64,000 nucleotides of DNA from Adhaeribacter radiodurans. Its GTDB lineage: Bacteria > Bacteroidota > Bacteroidia > Cytophagales > Hymenobacteraceae. Position numbers and translations under genes: made by a program. Positions within the stretch are counted from its first letter, which is position 1. Every line of letters begins with the position of its first letter. Where the stretch lies: NCBI RefSeq assembly GCF_014075995.1, contig NZ_CP055153.1, positions 3,720,001-3,784,000 on the forward strand, written 5' to 3'. Positions 46,079-56,087 of this stretch are shown here, piece after piece. The notes under the pieces are model-generated. The model made no database searches, was not told the origin of the DNA, and was given only the letters and a program-made list of their open reading frames with translations.

Positions 46079-48466
46079 TTAGCCGTTTTTTGTGGTTTGC
46101 ATGGCTCGCCACACTCTTTCAGGGGTTAAAGGCATACGAATGTCCTTCACTTTGTGCCCGCCGCTCCATAGGGCATCAATTACGGCATTCACTACGGCCG
46201 GGGTAGAACCAATGGTACCTGCTTCCCCGGCACCTTTCACGCCTAGTGGGTTATGCGGGCATGGGGTAATCTGGTTTGTCGTTTCGAACATAGGCAAGTC
46301 ATCGGCCCGGGGCATACAATAATCCATGTAAGAGGCATTAGTCAATTGCCCATTGCTATCGTACTCTGCCCCTTCGTACAAGGCCTGCCCTACTCCCTGA
46401 GCTACTCCCCCATGAATCTGGCCTTCCACAATCATGGGGTTAACTATATTTCCTACATCATCCACGGCAATAAACCGTTGCAGCTTTACTTTGCCGGTTT
46501 CTTTTTCTACTTCCACAACAGCAATGTGGCAGCCAAAGGGGTAAGTAAAATTAGTGGGGTCATAGAAGCTGCTGAAGTCTAAACCGGGTTCTAAATCCGG
46601 AGGGTAGACATGCGGTACATAGGCCGTTAAAGCTACATCGCCGAAACTTACCGACTTGTCCGTTCCTTTTACTGTAAATTTACCTTCCTCAAATTCCATG
46701 TCGTCGGCACTGGCCTCCAATCGGTGAGCGGCTATTTTCTTGCCTTTTTCGATAATTTTATCAATACTTTTAACAATTGCCGAGCCACCTACAGCAAGAC
46801 TCCTAGAACCATAGGTACCCATCCCAAAGGCCATCGCATCAGTATCACCATGTACTATTTCAATATCTTCCATGGGAATTCCTAACCTGCTGGCCACCAC
46901 TTGCGCGAATGTTGTTTCATGACCCTGGCCATGACCATGCGTTCCCGTAAACACCGTTACTTTACCGGTAGGTTGCACCCGTACATGCCCCATCTCGTAT
47001 AACCCGGCCCGGGCACCCAAGGCTCCTGCCACGGCAGAAGGAGCGAGTCCACAGGCTTCGATATAAGTGGAAAAGCCAACTCCTAGTAATTTGCCATTCT
47101 GAGCGGATTCCTGCTGTTTCTGACGGAATTCTTTGTACCCCAGTATTTCCAAGCCTTTATAAAGTACTCCTTCGTAATTCCCGCTGTCGTATTGCAAAGC
47201 TACCTGGGTTTGATAACCAGGCTGGTTTACCCCATCAAAAGGCGGAATAAAATTTCGTAACCGGAGTTCAGCAGGATCCATCTCCATTTCATGAGCGGCT
47301 AAATCAAGTAAGCGTTCCAAAAGATAAGTTGCTTCGGGCCGTCCGGCTCCCCGATAAGCATCCACCGGAGTGGTATTGGTGAATACGGCCGTAACATCTA
47401 CATTAATTTTAGGTGTAGTATACAGGCCTTGCAATAAGGTACCATGCAAATAAGTAGGAATACAAGGACCGAATGTAGAAAGGTAAGCACCCAGATTGGC
47501 GAAAGTTTTTATCCGCAGACCTACTATTTTACCGGTAGTATCAAAACCCATTTCGGCTTTGGTTACATGGTCGCGGCCGTGGGCATCGGTTAAAAAGCTT
47601 TCTGTCCGCTCGGCTGTCCATTTAATTGGCCGGTTTATATTCTTTGATGCCCAGGTTAAAAGTGCTTCTTCGGTATAGTGGAAAATTTTGCTACCAAACC
47701 CGCCCCCTACATCCGGACCTACTACTCTTACTTTATGTTCCGGAATGCCTAAAACAAAGGCACACATCAGCAACCGAATAACATGTGGATTTTGGGTGCT
47801 GGTATATAAGGTATATTTTTCGCTGGTAGCATCATAGGAGGCATTATAACTGCGTGGCTCTATGGCATTGGGAATCATCCGTTGGTTAACGAACTCCAGG
47901 GTAGTAATGTGGGCTGTTGCTGCTAGTGCCTCGTTAACTTCTTCTTTTGGATTACCCAACTCCCAATCATAACACATATTATTCGGGACCGAATCATGCA
48001 CGAGCGGAGCACCTGCTTTTACTGCCTCGGCGGCATCCACCACCACGGGTAGTTCTTCGTAATCTACTACTACCATTTGGGCGGCATCTTTTGCTTGTTC
48101 GCGGGTTTCGGCAATAACTACAGCTACTGCATCACCTACATACCTTGCCTTATCCGCGACCAGTAAGGCATGCTTAGGCTCCTTCATGGTATCGCCGTTT
48201 TTAAAGTTTACCTGCCAGCCGCACGGAACTCCATTTATATCAGCAACATCGGCACCCGTGTAAATTTTTATTACCCCGGGCATGGCTTGCGCAATTTCCG
48301 TGTCAACCCCTAAAATTTTTGCATGGGCGTAGGGGCTTCTAACAAAAGAGGCATACGTTTGTAAAGGCAGCACTATATCATCGGTATATCTGCCCTTGCC
48401 GGTAATAAATCTTTTATCTTCTACCCGTTTCACGGATTTTCCGATAATACCGTTTGTAGTGCTCAT
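46079..48466 (-). CDS. Molybdenum hydroxylase large subunit (form II CO dehydrogenase-like)
   Basis: 795 residues, as in CoxL/xanthine-dehydrogenase-type large subunits. Pterin-binding motifs are visible (VVGPDVGGGFGSKIFHY, THGHGQGHETTFAQVVASRL), and GVKGAGEAGTIGSTPAVVNA near the end holds the active-site glutamate. The active-site loop reads AYRGAGR (370-376), the form II signature, not the AYXCSFR of true form I CO dehydrogenases. The substrate may therefore be an organic compound or CO at low rate. The start overlaps the upstream small subunit stop (ATGA). Called firmly as a molybdenum hydroxylase; the substrate is open. Confidence 0.88.
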   Translation of the reverse strand: MSTTNGIIGKSVKRVEDKRFITGKGRYTDDIVLPLQTYASFVRSPYAHAKILGVDTEIAQAMPGVIKIYTGADVADINGVPCGWQVNFKNGDTMKEPKHALLVADKARYVGDAVAVVIAETREQAKDAAQMVVVDYEELPVVVDAAEAVKAGAPLVHDSVPNNMCYDWELGNPKEEVNEALAATAHITTLEFVNQRMIPNAIEPRSYNASYDATSEKYTLYTSTQNPHVIRLLMCAFVLGIPEHKVRVVGPDVGGGFGSKIFHYTEEALLTWASKNINRPIKWTAERTESFLTDAHGRDHVTKAEMGFDTTGKIVGLRIKTFANLGAYLSTFGPCIPTYLHGTLLQGLYTTPKINVDVTAVFTNTTPVDAYRGAGRPEATYLLERLLDLAAHEMEMDPAELRLRNFIPPFDGVNQPGYQTQVALQYDSGNYEGVLYKGLEILGYKEFRQKQQESAQNGKLLGVGFSTYIEACGLAPSAVAGALGARAGLYEMGHVRVQPTGKVTVFTGTHGHGQGHETTFAQVVASRLGIPMEDIEIVHGDTDAMAFGMGTYGSRSLAVGGSAIVKSIDKIIEKGKKIAAHRLEASADDMEFEEGKFTVKGTDKSVSFGDVALTAYVPHVYPPDLEPGLDFSSFYDPTNFTYPFGCHIAVVEVEKETGKVKLQRFIAVDDVGNIVNPMIVEGQIHGGVAQGVGQALYEGAEYDSNGQLTNASYMDYCMPRADDLPMFETTNQITPCPHNPLGVKGAGEAGTIGSTPAVVNAVIDALWSGGHKVKDIRMPLTPERVWRAMQTTKNG

Positions 48467-48945
48467 GCCGGTACCTCCTCATTCTTTAACATTTTGGTAG
48501 CGGCGTATTGTACCGATTTAACAATATTCTGGTAACCGGTGCACCGGCATAAATTTCCTTTTAGTGCATGACGGATTTCTTCTTCCGATGGATTGGGATG
48601 GTGCTCCAGGAAGTTTACCATATTCATTAAAATGCCAGGGGTACAAAAACCACACTGCAGACCATGCATTTCTTTAAAACCTTCCTGCAAAGGATGCAAT
48701 TCTCCGTTTTGGGATAGTCCTTCCACGGTGGTTAATTCACAGCCATCGGCCTGAACGGCAAACATGGTACAGCTTTTAGTAGATTTACCATTAACCAGAA
48801 TGGTACACGCTCCGCAAATACTGGTATCACAACCAATGTGGGTTCCCGTAAGGTGCAGCACATCTCTTAGGAAATGCACCAACAATAAACGCGGCTCAAC
48901 TTCGTGGGTGTAGTCAGCGCCATTAACTTTTACCTGGATTTGCAT
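48463..48945 (-). CDS. Molybdenum hydroxylase 2Fe-2S subunit (CoxS-like)
   Basis: 160 residues. The plant-ferredoxin cluster ligands are C39, C44, C47 and C59 (IGCDTSICGACTILVNGKST), and the second cluster is in C98-x2-C101 with C133-x-C135 (LQCGFCTPGIL, NLCRCTGYQN). It carries electrons from the large to the FAD subunit. It is first in the order S-L-M, as in form II clusters. No Tat signal is present, so the enzyme is cytoplasmic. Confidence 0.93.
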   Translation of the reverse strand: MQIQVKVNGADYTHEVEPRLLLVHFLRDVLHLTGTHIGCDTSICGACTILVNGKSTKSCTMFAVQADGCELTTVEGLSQNGELHPLQEGFKEMHGLQCGFCTPGILMNMVNFLEHHPNPSEEEIRHALKGNLCRCTGYQNIVKSVQYAATKMLKNEEVPA

Positions 48946-49247
48946 AGTTATGGTTTTAGATGTAAGAAATATATAGTAAATCTTAGATTAACTTCGTTAC
49001 TCTTAACCCTGCTTAAGAATGGCTAAAACCTATTCTTAAGAAACCTGCATTATGCAACACTTTGGCTGCTAACAATCTAGCGCACCAAATTCTAATTATT
49101 TGTAAAAGGCTTTAACGCATTATGCAAGTAAACTTTTACTGATTGTGCTTTAACAAATAGATGGTTTACCTTTTAAAAGTGTTTTATATAAAGGATATGG
49201 TATTCAGATACACTAGGTAATATAATCTGGAATTTCGTAATCAGCTT
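48946..49247. other. Intergenic, no gene seen
   Basis: About 300 bases between coxG and coxS on the same strand. No terminator is visible on the minus strand after coxG; it may hold a promoter for coxS. Confidence 0.4.
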
Positions 49248-49706
49248 TTATGCTGCTTCCGGGGAAGAAGAGGCAAGTTCTTTCTCCAGATTAGTAAAAA
49301 ACTGATTCGTTAAAGTATTGGAAACACCCCCAATAACCCGTTGCCCCATACCAGCCAACAATCCAGATAGTTTTACATCACCATTAAATTCTAATTCGGT
49401 GCGGGTATCCTCTACCGGTAATAAATTTACTTTAACTGCCGCGTTGGCATTCCCTACTTTACTGGTTTGCTGTACTTTTATGGTGAAGGCTCTTTGTTCC
49501 GTAATATCTTCTAATTGCATATTACCCGAAAAAGAACCGTTTACCGGACCCAGTTTAATTTGCACAGTGGAGATAAAAGAATTTTCGCCTATACGCTCAA
49601 TGGTGCTTATTCCAGGCATTATTCTGGCCAGTGTGTCGGTGTCCATTAGCTTTTCCCAAACTTTAGCGGGAGATGCATTTAAAACTTTTTTTCCGGTGAG
49701 CAACAT
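49248..49706 (-). CDS. CoxG-like SRPBCC protein
   Basis: 152 residues. The START/SRPBCC fold is visible in LTGKKVLNASPAKVWEKLMD, IMPGISTIERIGENSFIST and AGMGQRVIGGVSNTL. CoxG helps anchor CO dehydrogenase to the cytoplasmic membrane. It lies 302 bases before coxS on the same strand. Its presence argues that the molybdenum enzyme is membrane-associated. Confidence 0.85.
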   Translation of the reverse strand: MLLTGKKVLNASPAKVWEKLMDTDTLARIMPGISTIERIGENSFISTVQIKLGPVNGSFSGNMQLEDITEQRAFTIKVQQTSKVGNANAAVKVNLLPVEDTRTELEFNGDVKLSGLLAGMGQRVIGGVSNTLTNQFFTNLEKELASSSPEAA

Positions 49707-49929
49707 AGTATAGAAGTAGCAAACTAATTATTAACCATAATTTACTAATAAACGGATTATCTCCTAGCTAAAGAAACCCATTTAACTACGTTAATTAAGC
49801 AAGATTAAAGATGGTGTAAATTGCTTAACCAATTATTTCTTATATAATTTTTATTTATTGGTTTTTAGAAAATTACAAAATAAAATAGAAATAGCAACAA
49901 ATGTTTTTACATTTTTGTGGAGGGCAACC

Positions 49930-50988
49930 TTATTTAAGCCCTAATTTAGTATTGCTGTAGGCCAGACAAGCAAGAATGTTGTTTTCTTCTGCGGCTAAAC
50001 GTTCTTCGGAGGTGAGTTGCGAAACCCGCGGTAAGCCAGCAGAATATTTTTGCTGGCGCACCATTCGCAGGGTACGGGCTAAATCAGTACCCGGTACTCC
50101 CGAAAAAGTTGCCCAGTAATCTTCTTTCAGGCAAGGTATTTCCAATGGGTCGCGGGTAATCATTTCCAGGTTAAAGGTTACGTTAGGATTATGCTGCCGG
50201 CATAGCGCATAAATTTTTGGTAAATCCAGGATACCTTTTCCTAAGGGCACTTCCGATAACAAGAATCCATCGGGGTATTCATCTAAGCCCATATCCTTTA
50301 CGTGAGTGGTAAATACGTAGGGCACCAGAGTTTGAATTACTTCCATAGGATCTTCGAGCAAAGAAATGCTATTGCCAAAATCCAGGGTAACGCCTATCCA
50401 TTCGCTGTTTACTTGTTTTAGCAAAGATTCCAGCTCTTTTGCCCGCCAGTCTTTATGGTTCTCAACGGCTAGTTTCATTTTATGCTTGCGCAAAACAGGT
50501 TCCGCTAATTGTAAAGATTTCAGGGCGTTTTTCTGAAGCTCCGTAAAGGCTTCAGCCGAGTGATACGTTTCGTAGCGTCGCCCGGCCGAACATACCGTGC
50601 GGAGAATTTGCATGCCGGCTTCTTTGGCATTTTTAACTTCCTGCTCAAAAGCAGGTACCGCTTCCGGCTTAGTGGGTACGCCAATAGACCCCTCTACGTA
50701 AAGGCCTAATTTCTCACGCCGGTCCCGCACTTTTTTAGCAAATTCGTTTGTCCATTCTTTTACTACCACTTGTACCCCACCCGCACCAATTTTATGGCAG
50801 TGTTCCAGAAGCTCGACCGCATTGGTAAAGCCCGGATATTTGGCACTCGGCGTTTTGGAATTCCAACGGCTCCCGTACGAATGCACCACTATTCCCATGG
50901 GCACTTCTTTAAAAAAAGAAAATGAATTCGGAATGGCTAGTGCTACAGCACCAATAGAAGCTTTATGTAAAAAGTCTCGTCTGTTCAT
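49930..50988 (-). CDS. Sugar phosphate isomerase/epimerase family protein with Tat signal
   Basis: 352 residues. The start MNRRDFLHKASIGAVALAIP is a twin-arginine signal, so it is exported folded. The rest is a TIM-barrel xylose-isomerase-like fold with the metal ligands likely in VENHKDWRAKELESL, TLDFGNSISLLEDP and VFTTHVKDMGLDEYPDG. Exported members act on sugar derivatives in the periplasm, often beside Gfo/Idh/MocA and PVC cytochrome genes as here. The substrate is unknown. Confidence 0.85.
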   Translation of the reverse strand: MNRRDFLHKASIGAVALAIPNSFSFFKEVPMGIVVHSYGSRWNSKTPSAKYPGFTNAVELLEHCHKIGAGGVQVVVKEWTNEFAKKVRDRREKLGLYVEGSIGVPTKPEAVPAFEQEVKNAKEAGMQILRTVCSAGRRYETYHSAEAFTELQKNALKSLQLAEPVLRKHKMKLAVENHKDWRAKELESLLKQVNSEWIGVTLDFGNSISLLEDPMEVIQTLVPYVFTTHVKDMGLDEYPDGFLLSEVPLGKGILDLPKIYALCRQHNPNVTFNLEMITRDPLEIPCLKEDYWATFSGVPGTDLARTLRMVRQQKYSAGLPRVSQLTSEERLAAEENNILACLAYSNTKLGLK

Positions 50989-51123
50989 TAGTAAGTATAG
51001 GCTTTATAAGTGGTAGTATGAACCAAAGGTTTATTTCTAAAAAAGTAAAAATTTAGTAACCAAATCAGCTATCTGATTCATTAAAACAGGAAATTAACTT
51101 ATTTATATTATCCTGAAAACCAA

Positions 51124-53691
51124 CTACTTCGCCTCTGTCGCTTTCGTTTCCAGAACGTACTTTTTCAACTCTTCGGCTTTCCAGGGAACTACCCGACCCT
51201 GCGATGTTAAGCGAGTGGCGCCTACAGTACGTTTGCCCACCGGACCCGCGTTATTTCCCCATTCGTTCCGGATGTAAGTTAAAATAGCCGTAATAGCCGC
51301 ATCGTCCATGGTGGAGTGGGCAGGCATTACTGGTAAAATTTCCGGGGCATCGTATATTTTACCTGCTACCTCTACGGCTCCTTCCATGCCGTGCAAAACA
51401 ATTAAGGCTAAGCGCTTTTCATCACCCAGCACCCAATCAGAACCTACCAAAGGAGGCGCAAACCGGTTTAAACCCTCGCCTTTCGTACCATGGCAACCCG
51501 CACAAGTAGTAAGAAAATGCTGACGTCCCAAAGCGAATAATTGCTGTTGTTCTTCATTTAAAAGATTTGTTTTGGCGGAGGTTTCACTGGCTGGTTTTAT
51601 CGTATGACCGGGCCATTGAAATTGTTTAGTTAAAACTTCCAAACGGGCGGGCTCAATATCAGAAGCTGTATTTGTGAATATGGCCGGGGCTATAGCTAAT
51701 TGAATAGGCGGCAATTTTCCTGAATAACCACTCATCGACAAGCCCGTAATCACCGCATTTTTCCGCCAACTAAGAGATTTACTATTTTTATCTAATAAAG
51801 CTAATAGCGAAGCCAATTCCTTTTGGTCGCGCTTTTTCATGATAGCGGTGGCCAGCATTTCCAAGAAAATTTCTTTAGCCGGGTCCGCCGTTTGCCAGGC
51901 AGGTATTTGCCATATTTTTTGCAAAAAAGTAAATTCCTGGTCGGGTAAACTACTAAGCACCGCATCGCGGATTAAGGCCGAAGAACCGTATTTTTCGGCA
52001 ATGCCGGCAAGTAAGGTATGCGCTACTTTCGCGTCGAGGCTGGAAGCAGACAAGGCTATTTGCAGAATTTGTTCTATAGGCGCATTTTCCCATTCCTGTA
52101 CAAGCACGCTTCCAAGTTTCTCCTGAATAGTTTTATCTCCTTTTGCCAAGGGCTCCAGTAAACGCAAGGCAGTGGTGCGCACCAATGGGTCTTGGTCCGA
52201 TACTAAACTTAGCAGCAAATCGGGTTGATCTTTTTTTATTCCGGACAGCGTCCATAAGGCATGAAAACGGCCCAGGTTATTTTCGCCTTTAGCGGCTACC
52301 TTCGTTAAGGCAGGAACTGCCTCGGCATTGTTTTGCTCCACGAGCAGCCTCTGGGCCATATCCCGGTACCAGCCATTTGGGTGCGATAAATAATTTACTA
52401 ATTCGTTGGTGGTAGCGGTAGAAAGTTTGGGTACATTCGATAATTTTCCTTTTTCCGGTACAATCCGCCAGATACGGCCTCTATTAATGGGTTGCACTAA
52501 TTTCCGGATGAGCGTTTGCTCTTTCAGGTACGGTGTGATATAAGCGCCGTGTTGTACTAATCCGCGGTACATATCGGCAATATAAAGAGCCCCGTCTGGG
52601 CCGCTGGTTATATAAACGGGCCGGAAACGTTCGTCGGTAGAAGCCAGAAATTCTTTTCCCGGATGCGGATCGTGCGCCGAAAGCATGATTCCATTGTCTT
52701 CAACCACGTTGCGTTTTATTAAATTACCGGATGGTTCGCACACAAAAACGTTGCTGTAGTATTCCTGGGGCAATGTATTACCCCGGTAAACACAAGGCGA
52801 ACAAGCAGCTGTAAATTCAAGCAAGCGGCCTTCTTTATCTAAGGTACCCGGTATGTAGCCGCGGTTTACTGCCGGATTAGGCCGGATGGGATAAATGCGG
52901 CGATCAACAGTTAATCCATGATCAATACCCGTGGTAGGCTTGTGGTTTTTATTCCGGTTTAAATAATTCGCGGGAACCAAGTCGGCGTGTAACTGCGACC
53001 AATTGTAATTGTAATATAAACGGCCTTCATCGTCCTGGCTGATACCCCATTGTCCCCGGAACTCAGTGCTATCCCGCTCCCACTTACCATTGTTCAAACG
53101 GTAGCGCAACCGAGATTTGGCGTTGTAATACCAATTATCTGTATCGCGCCAAAGCCCGTTACCGGAATGTTCCGGCAAAGCGCTTCCCGCATAAGTAGAA
53201 TCAATAAGCGTTTTCGTATCGGCTTTTAAATCATTGTTTAAATCCTGTGTGAGCCATAAAGAACCATTTTCTGCTACTAAAGCGCCGCCTGGTACAAAAG
53301 CCAAAGCGCGGGGCATGATTAAGCTATCGAGGTAAATGGTGCTTTTATCCATTTTGCCGTCGCCGTTGGTATCTTGCAGCACCGATACCCGACCTACCCG
53401 TTCTTTTTCCCCAGCACCATCAATGGCAGGCATAAATCCGCGCATTTCTACGGTCCAGAGGCGGCCATCGGCGTCAAAAGCAATTACTACCGGGTCCTGA
53501 ACCATCGGCTCCGAAGCCACCAATTGAATATTTAATCCGGATTCTAACTGAAAGGTAGATAATTCTTCGGCTGGAGTTTTAGGGGGCGATGGACCTTCGT
53601 CGGGTTTATTTTTGGTACCCGGATTGACGCAGCCAGTAAGTCCCCAAAGACCTAATCCTAAAAAGCAAATTTGATAAATGCGCTTCCACAT
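51124..53691 (-). CDS. PVC-type heme-binding lipoprotein (L-sorbosone dehydrogenase-like)
   Basis: 855 residues. Lipobox WGLTGC with C21. A beta-propeller dehydrogenase-like part (about 50-400, SEPMVQDPVVIAFDADGRLW, DRIYPIRPNPAVN-type segments), a HEAT-like helical middle (about 420-640) and a C-terminal cytochrome c domain with CAGCHGT at about 730-736. It probably oxidises a sugar or polyol derivative at the outer or inner membrane and passes electrons to its own heme. It lies between the Tat isomerase and the Gfo/Idh/MocA gene. Confidence 0.88.
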   Translation of the reverse strand: MWKRIYQICFLGLGLWGLTGCVNPGTKNKPDEGPSPPKTPAEELSTFQLESGLNIQLVASEPMVQDPVVIAFDADGRLWTVEMRGFMPAIDGAGEKERVGRVSVLQDTNGDGKMDKSTIYLDSLIMPRALAFVPGGALVAENGSLWLTQDLNNDLKADTKTLIDSTYAGSALPEHSGNGLWRDTDNWYYNAKSRLRYRLNNGKWERDSTEFRGQWGISQDDEGRLYYNYNWSQLHADLVPANYLNRNKNHKPTTGIDHGLTVDRRIYPIRPNPAVNRGYIPGTLDKEGRLLEFTAACSPCVYRGNTLPQEYYSNVFVCEPSGNLIKRNVVEDNGIMLSAHDPHPGKEFLASTDERFRPVYITSGPDGALYIADMYRGLVQHGAYITPYLKEQTLIRKLVQPINRGRIWRIVPEKGKLSNVPKLSTATTNELVNYLSHPNGWYRDMAQRLLVEQNNAEAVPALTKVAAKGENNLGRFHALWTLSGIKKDQPDLLLSLVSDQDPLVRTTALRLLEPLAKGDKTIQEKLGSVLVQEWENAPIEQILQIALSASSLDAKVAHTLLAGIAEKYGSSALIRDAVLSSLPDQEFTFLQKIWQIPAWQTADPAKEIFLEMLATAIMKKRDQKELASLLALLDKNSKSLSWRKNAVITGLSMSGYSGKLPPIQLAIAPAIFTNTASDIEPARLEVLTKQFQWPGHTIKPASETSAKTNLLNEEQQQLFALGRQHFLTTCAGCHGTKGEGLNRFAPPLVGSDWVLGDEKRLALIVLHGMEGAVEVAGKIYDAPEILPVMPAHSTMDDAAITAILTYIRNEWGNNAGPVGKRTVGATRLTSQGRVVPWKAEELKKYVLETKATEAK

Positions 53692-53996
53692 AGTTGCTGA
53701 AATTGCTTTACTTTTTTTGTATGCCTTGCTTAATAGGTTTTTAGTCTCTTAGGCTTAAGCCCCTCACCAACGTTTTAGTAAATTTTGTTGTGTTTTTCTT
53801 TATTTACTAAAGCCGCACAACTACCTTCCACTTAAGTTAAATTTTAACCTATCCCATCTTTTACTAAAACTATGTAATTAAATCAGGCACAACTATTATT
53901 AAAGAATATATTCTCTAAAAATTTATTCTTGCCCCTAACCGCCAACAGCCAGAAACAAGAATAAACTAGGATTGTGTTTAAGTACTCTTTTCCAAC

Positions 53997-55382
53997 CTAT
54001 ACCTGGTTCGGATCAGGATGCACATAAGGTTGACGGTACGGTTTCTTTAATAAAGCGGTCGCTTCGGGATCACCTACTACTTCTCTTTTCTTCGGGTCAT
54101 AAACCAAAGGCCGGCCTAATTGCATCGATATATTAGCTAAAAGGCAACTTGCCGTGGAAATATGGCCCTCCTCGATATCAGCTACCGGACGACTGCCTTT
54201 TTCGATAGCTGCCAGGAAGTCGCGCATGTGCAGGCGCGTGGCGGGAGCGGCATTTAATTCAATTTTTGGTTCGGTGGGTTCCGTTACATCTTCGGGATAC
54301 TTTTCTTTTTCGTATACCACATCTATGTGAACTTTCTTGCTTTCACCACCTTCGCCAACCGGAACAAAATCGCATTGCATGGTAGAGGCAAATAAGGTTC
54401 CTTTGTCGCCGTACAAAGTTAAAGACCAGGGATACTCAGGATTGGCCGGTGCTCCCCAACTCCGGTGCTGCCACACGCAATTCAGTCCGTCGTACTCAAA
54501 CAAAGCATACTGGGTATCGGCAATATTAGATTTACCTTCTTTTTGCACGTAAATACCTCCGGTAGAACTAATCTTCTTCGGCCACCCAAGGTTTAACATC
54601 CAGCGGGCGGTATCAAACATGTGAATACACATATCCCCCATTATACCATTGCCGTATTCCATAAAGGTACGCCACCACCGAACGTGCGGTAATCCGTCGT
54701 AAGGACGCAACGGGGCAGGCCCGGTCCACATTTCGTAATCTAAAAATGCTGGTACTGGTTGTTCGGGCGGGTTGCCGTTGGCTCGCATGTGAAAGTAACA
54801 GCACATTTCTACGTGCGATATTTTTCCGAGTAAACCGGCGTCTACAATATTTTTCTTAGCATCAATTAAGTGAGGGGTACTTTTACGTTGGGTACCTACT
54901 TGCACTACTTTGTTATACTTACGGGCGGCAGCCACCATGGCTTCCCCTTCCATTACGTCTTTGCTAATGGGTTTTTGCACGTACACGTGGGCTCCCGCTT
55001 TAATGGCATCAATGGTTTGTAAAGCGTGCCAGTGGTCGGGCGTGCCAATCACTACTATATCGAGCTTGTTTTCGGCCAGCAATTTCTTGTAGTCGCCGTA
55101 AAGTTTCGGTTTCTTTTTCGATTGCTGCCGCTGGCTCACCAGTTCGGCGGCTTTTTCGAGCATATTTTTGTCCACGTCGCATAAGGCTACTACGTTTACC
55201 GGAGCTACTTGAATTAAGCGCAGCAAATCGCTTTTCCCGTACCAACCCGTACCAATCAGAGCCACCCGAAGCGGCTTAGGCGGATTAGTGAAATTCATAC
55301 CTTGTGCCCCTAGTGCGGTGAGGGCAATCGACGCTGTTGCTCCTTTTAAGAAACGCCGCCGGTTAAAAGTAAAATCACTCAT
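53997..55382 (-). CDS. Gfo/Idh/MocA family oxidoreductase with Tat signal
   Basis: 461 residues. The start (RRRFLKGATASIALTALGAQ) is a twin-arginine signal. The Rossmann motif is VALIGTGWYGK. The substrate-binding lysine lies in VYVQKPISKDVMEGEAM (usually EKP), and MGDMCIHMFDTARWML is the histidine helix. Such exported oxidoreductases are common in Bacteroidota and PVC bacteria beside PVC cytochromes. It is probably the first gene of the Tat-exported group with the isomerase and cytochrome. The substrate is unknown. Confidence 0.88.
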   Translation of the reverse strand: MSDFTFNRRRFLKGATASIALTALGAQGMNFTNPPKPLRVALIGTGWYGKSDLLRLIQVAPVNVVALCDVDKNMLEKAAELVSQRQQSKKKPKLYGDYKKLLAENKLDIVVIGTPDHWHALQTIDAIKAGAHVYVQKPISKDVMEGEAMVAAARKYNKVVQVGTQRKSTPHLIDAKKNIVDAGLLGKISHVEMCCYFHMRANGNPPEQPVPAFLDYEMWTGPAPLRPYDGLPHVRWWRTFMEYGNGIMGDMCIHMFDTARWMLNLGWPKKISSTGGIYVQKEGKSNIADTQYALFEYDGLNCVWQHRSWGAPANPEYPWSLTLYGDKGTLFASTMQCDFVPVGEGGESKKVHIDVVYEKEKYPEDVTEPTEPKIELNAAPATRLHMRDFLAAIEKGSRPVADIEEGHISTASCLLANISMQLGRPLVYDPKKREVVGDPEATALLKKPYRQPYVHPDPNQV

Positions 55383-56087
55383 GTAAATATAGGTTTAAGG
55401 TTAGTAGAAAGCATAATCCGATAAAGCCAGTTGGATGGATCAAAAAATGAAACTAAAAGTTGTTTCTCCAAACTTCCAACGAGCAAGATACAAATATTCT
55501 TGATAGCACAAAGAGAATTAAAATGGATTATCCATTAAATGAAAATGGACATAAGATAAAGTTTAAGGAAGGCAAAAACCGGATGTTGCCAAAGCTTTCT
55601 ATTTTACTAATAATATTGACACCGCCAGGAAATTGTAAATGGACCAAGCACCTACAGAAACATAATATTTGTTAATTAAAGACTGGTACTGCATCACTTA
55701 TTATGGCATTTTATAATACGATATTTCTTAAAGTTGTAAAAAAGCTTGAATAATAAAGATTTAACAAAAAATTCTATGATTTTTTAAACTTTGTGTAACC
55801 TTTTTATAATTGAATTATCTTTATGTAAAATTTTATATATTTAAGAGTATCTTTTGCCTTTGCTCCTTGCGGAAGTAATGCTAATAATATAAATTTAAGA
55901 TTTTAAAGCAGTTACTATCCAAGCAATTTTTCCAAAAAACCAGTAGCTGAAAGTTTACAATTATAATATTTAATTCATTTGCTTTATACTATATGCATTA
56001 ATCCACTCCTTTTTGGCCTTTCTGGCACAATAAAACATTAATTGCCATTCTTTTAATTACTCTTATTCTCATTGTTATTAATCATCC
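55383..56087. other. Divergent intergenic region
   Basis: About 700 AT-rich bases between the Gfo gene and the beta-barrel gene. A short plus ORF at 55460-55675 has no family signal and is not accepted. TTCATTTG at about 55974-55981 is one base off the -7 consensus for the downstream gene. Confidence 0.4.

Noticed and set aside
46079-48466. True form I (CO-oxidising) carbon monoxide dehydrogenase
   Set aside because: The active-site loop is AYRGAGR rather than AYXCSFR, so CO as main substrate is not supported.
55460-55675. 71-residue plus ORF
   Set aside because: No domain, unusual composition, lies in a divergent promoter region.
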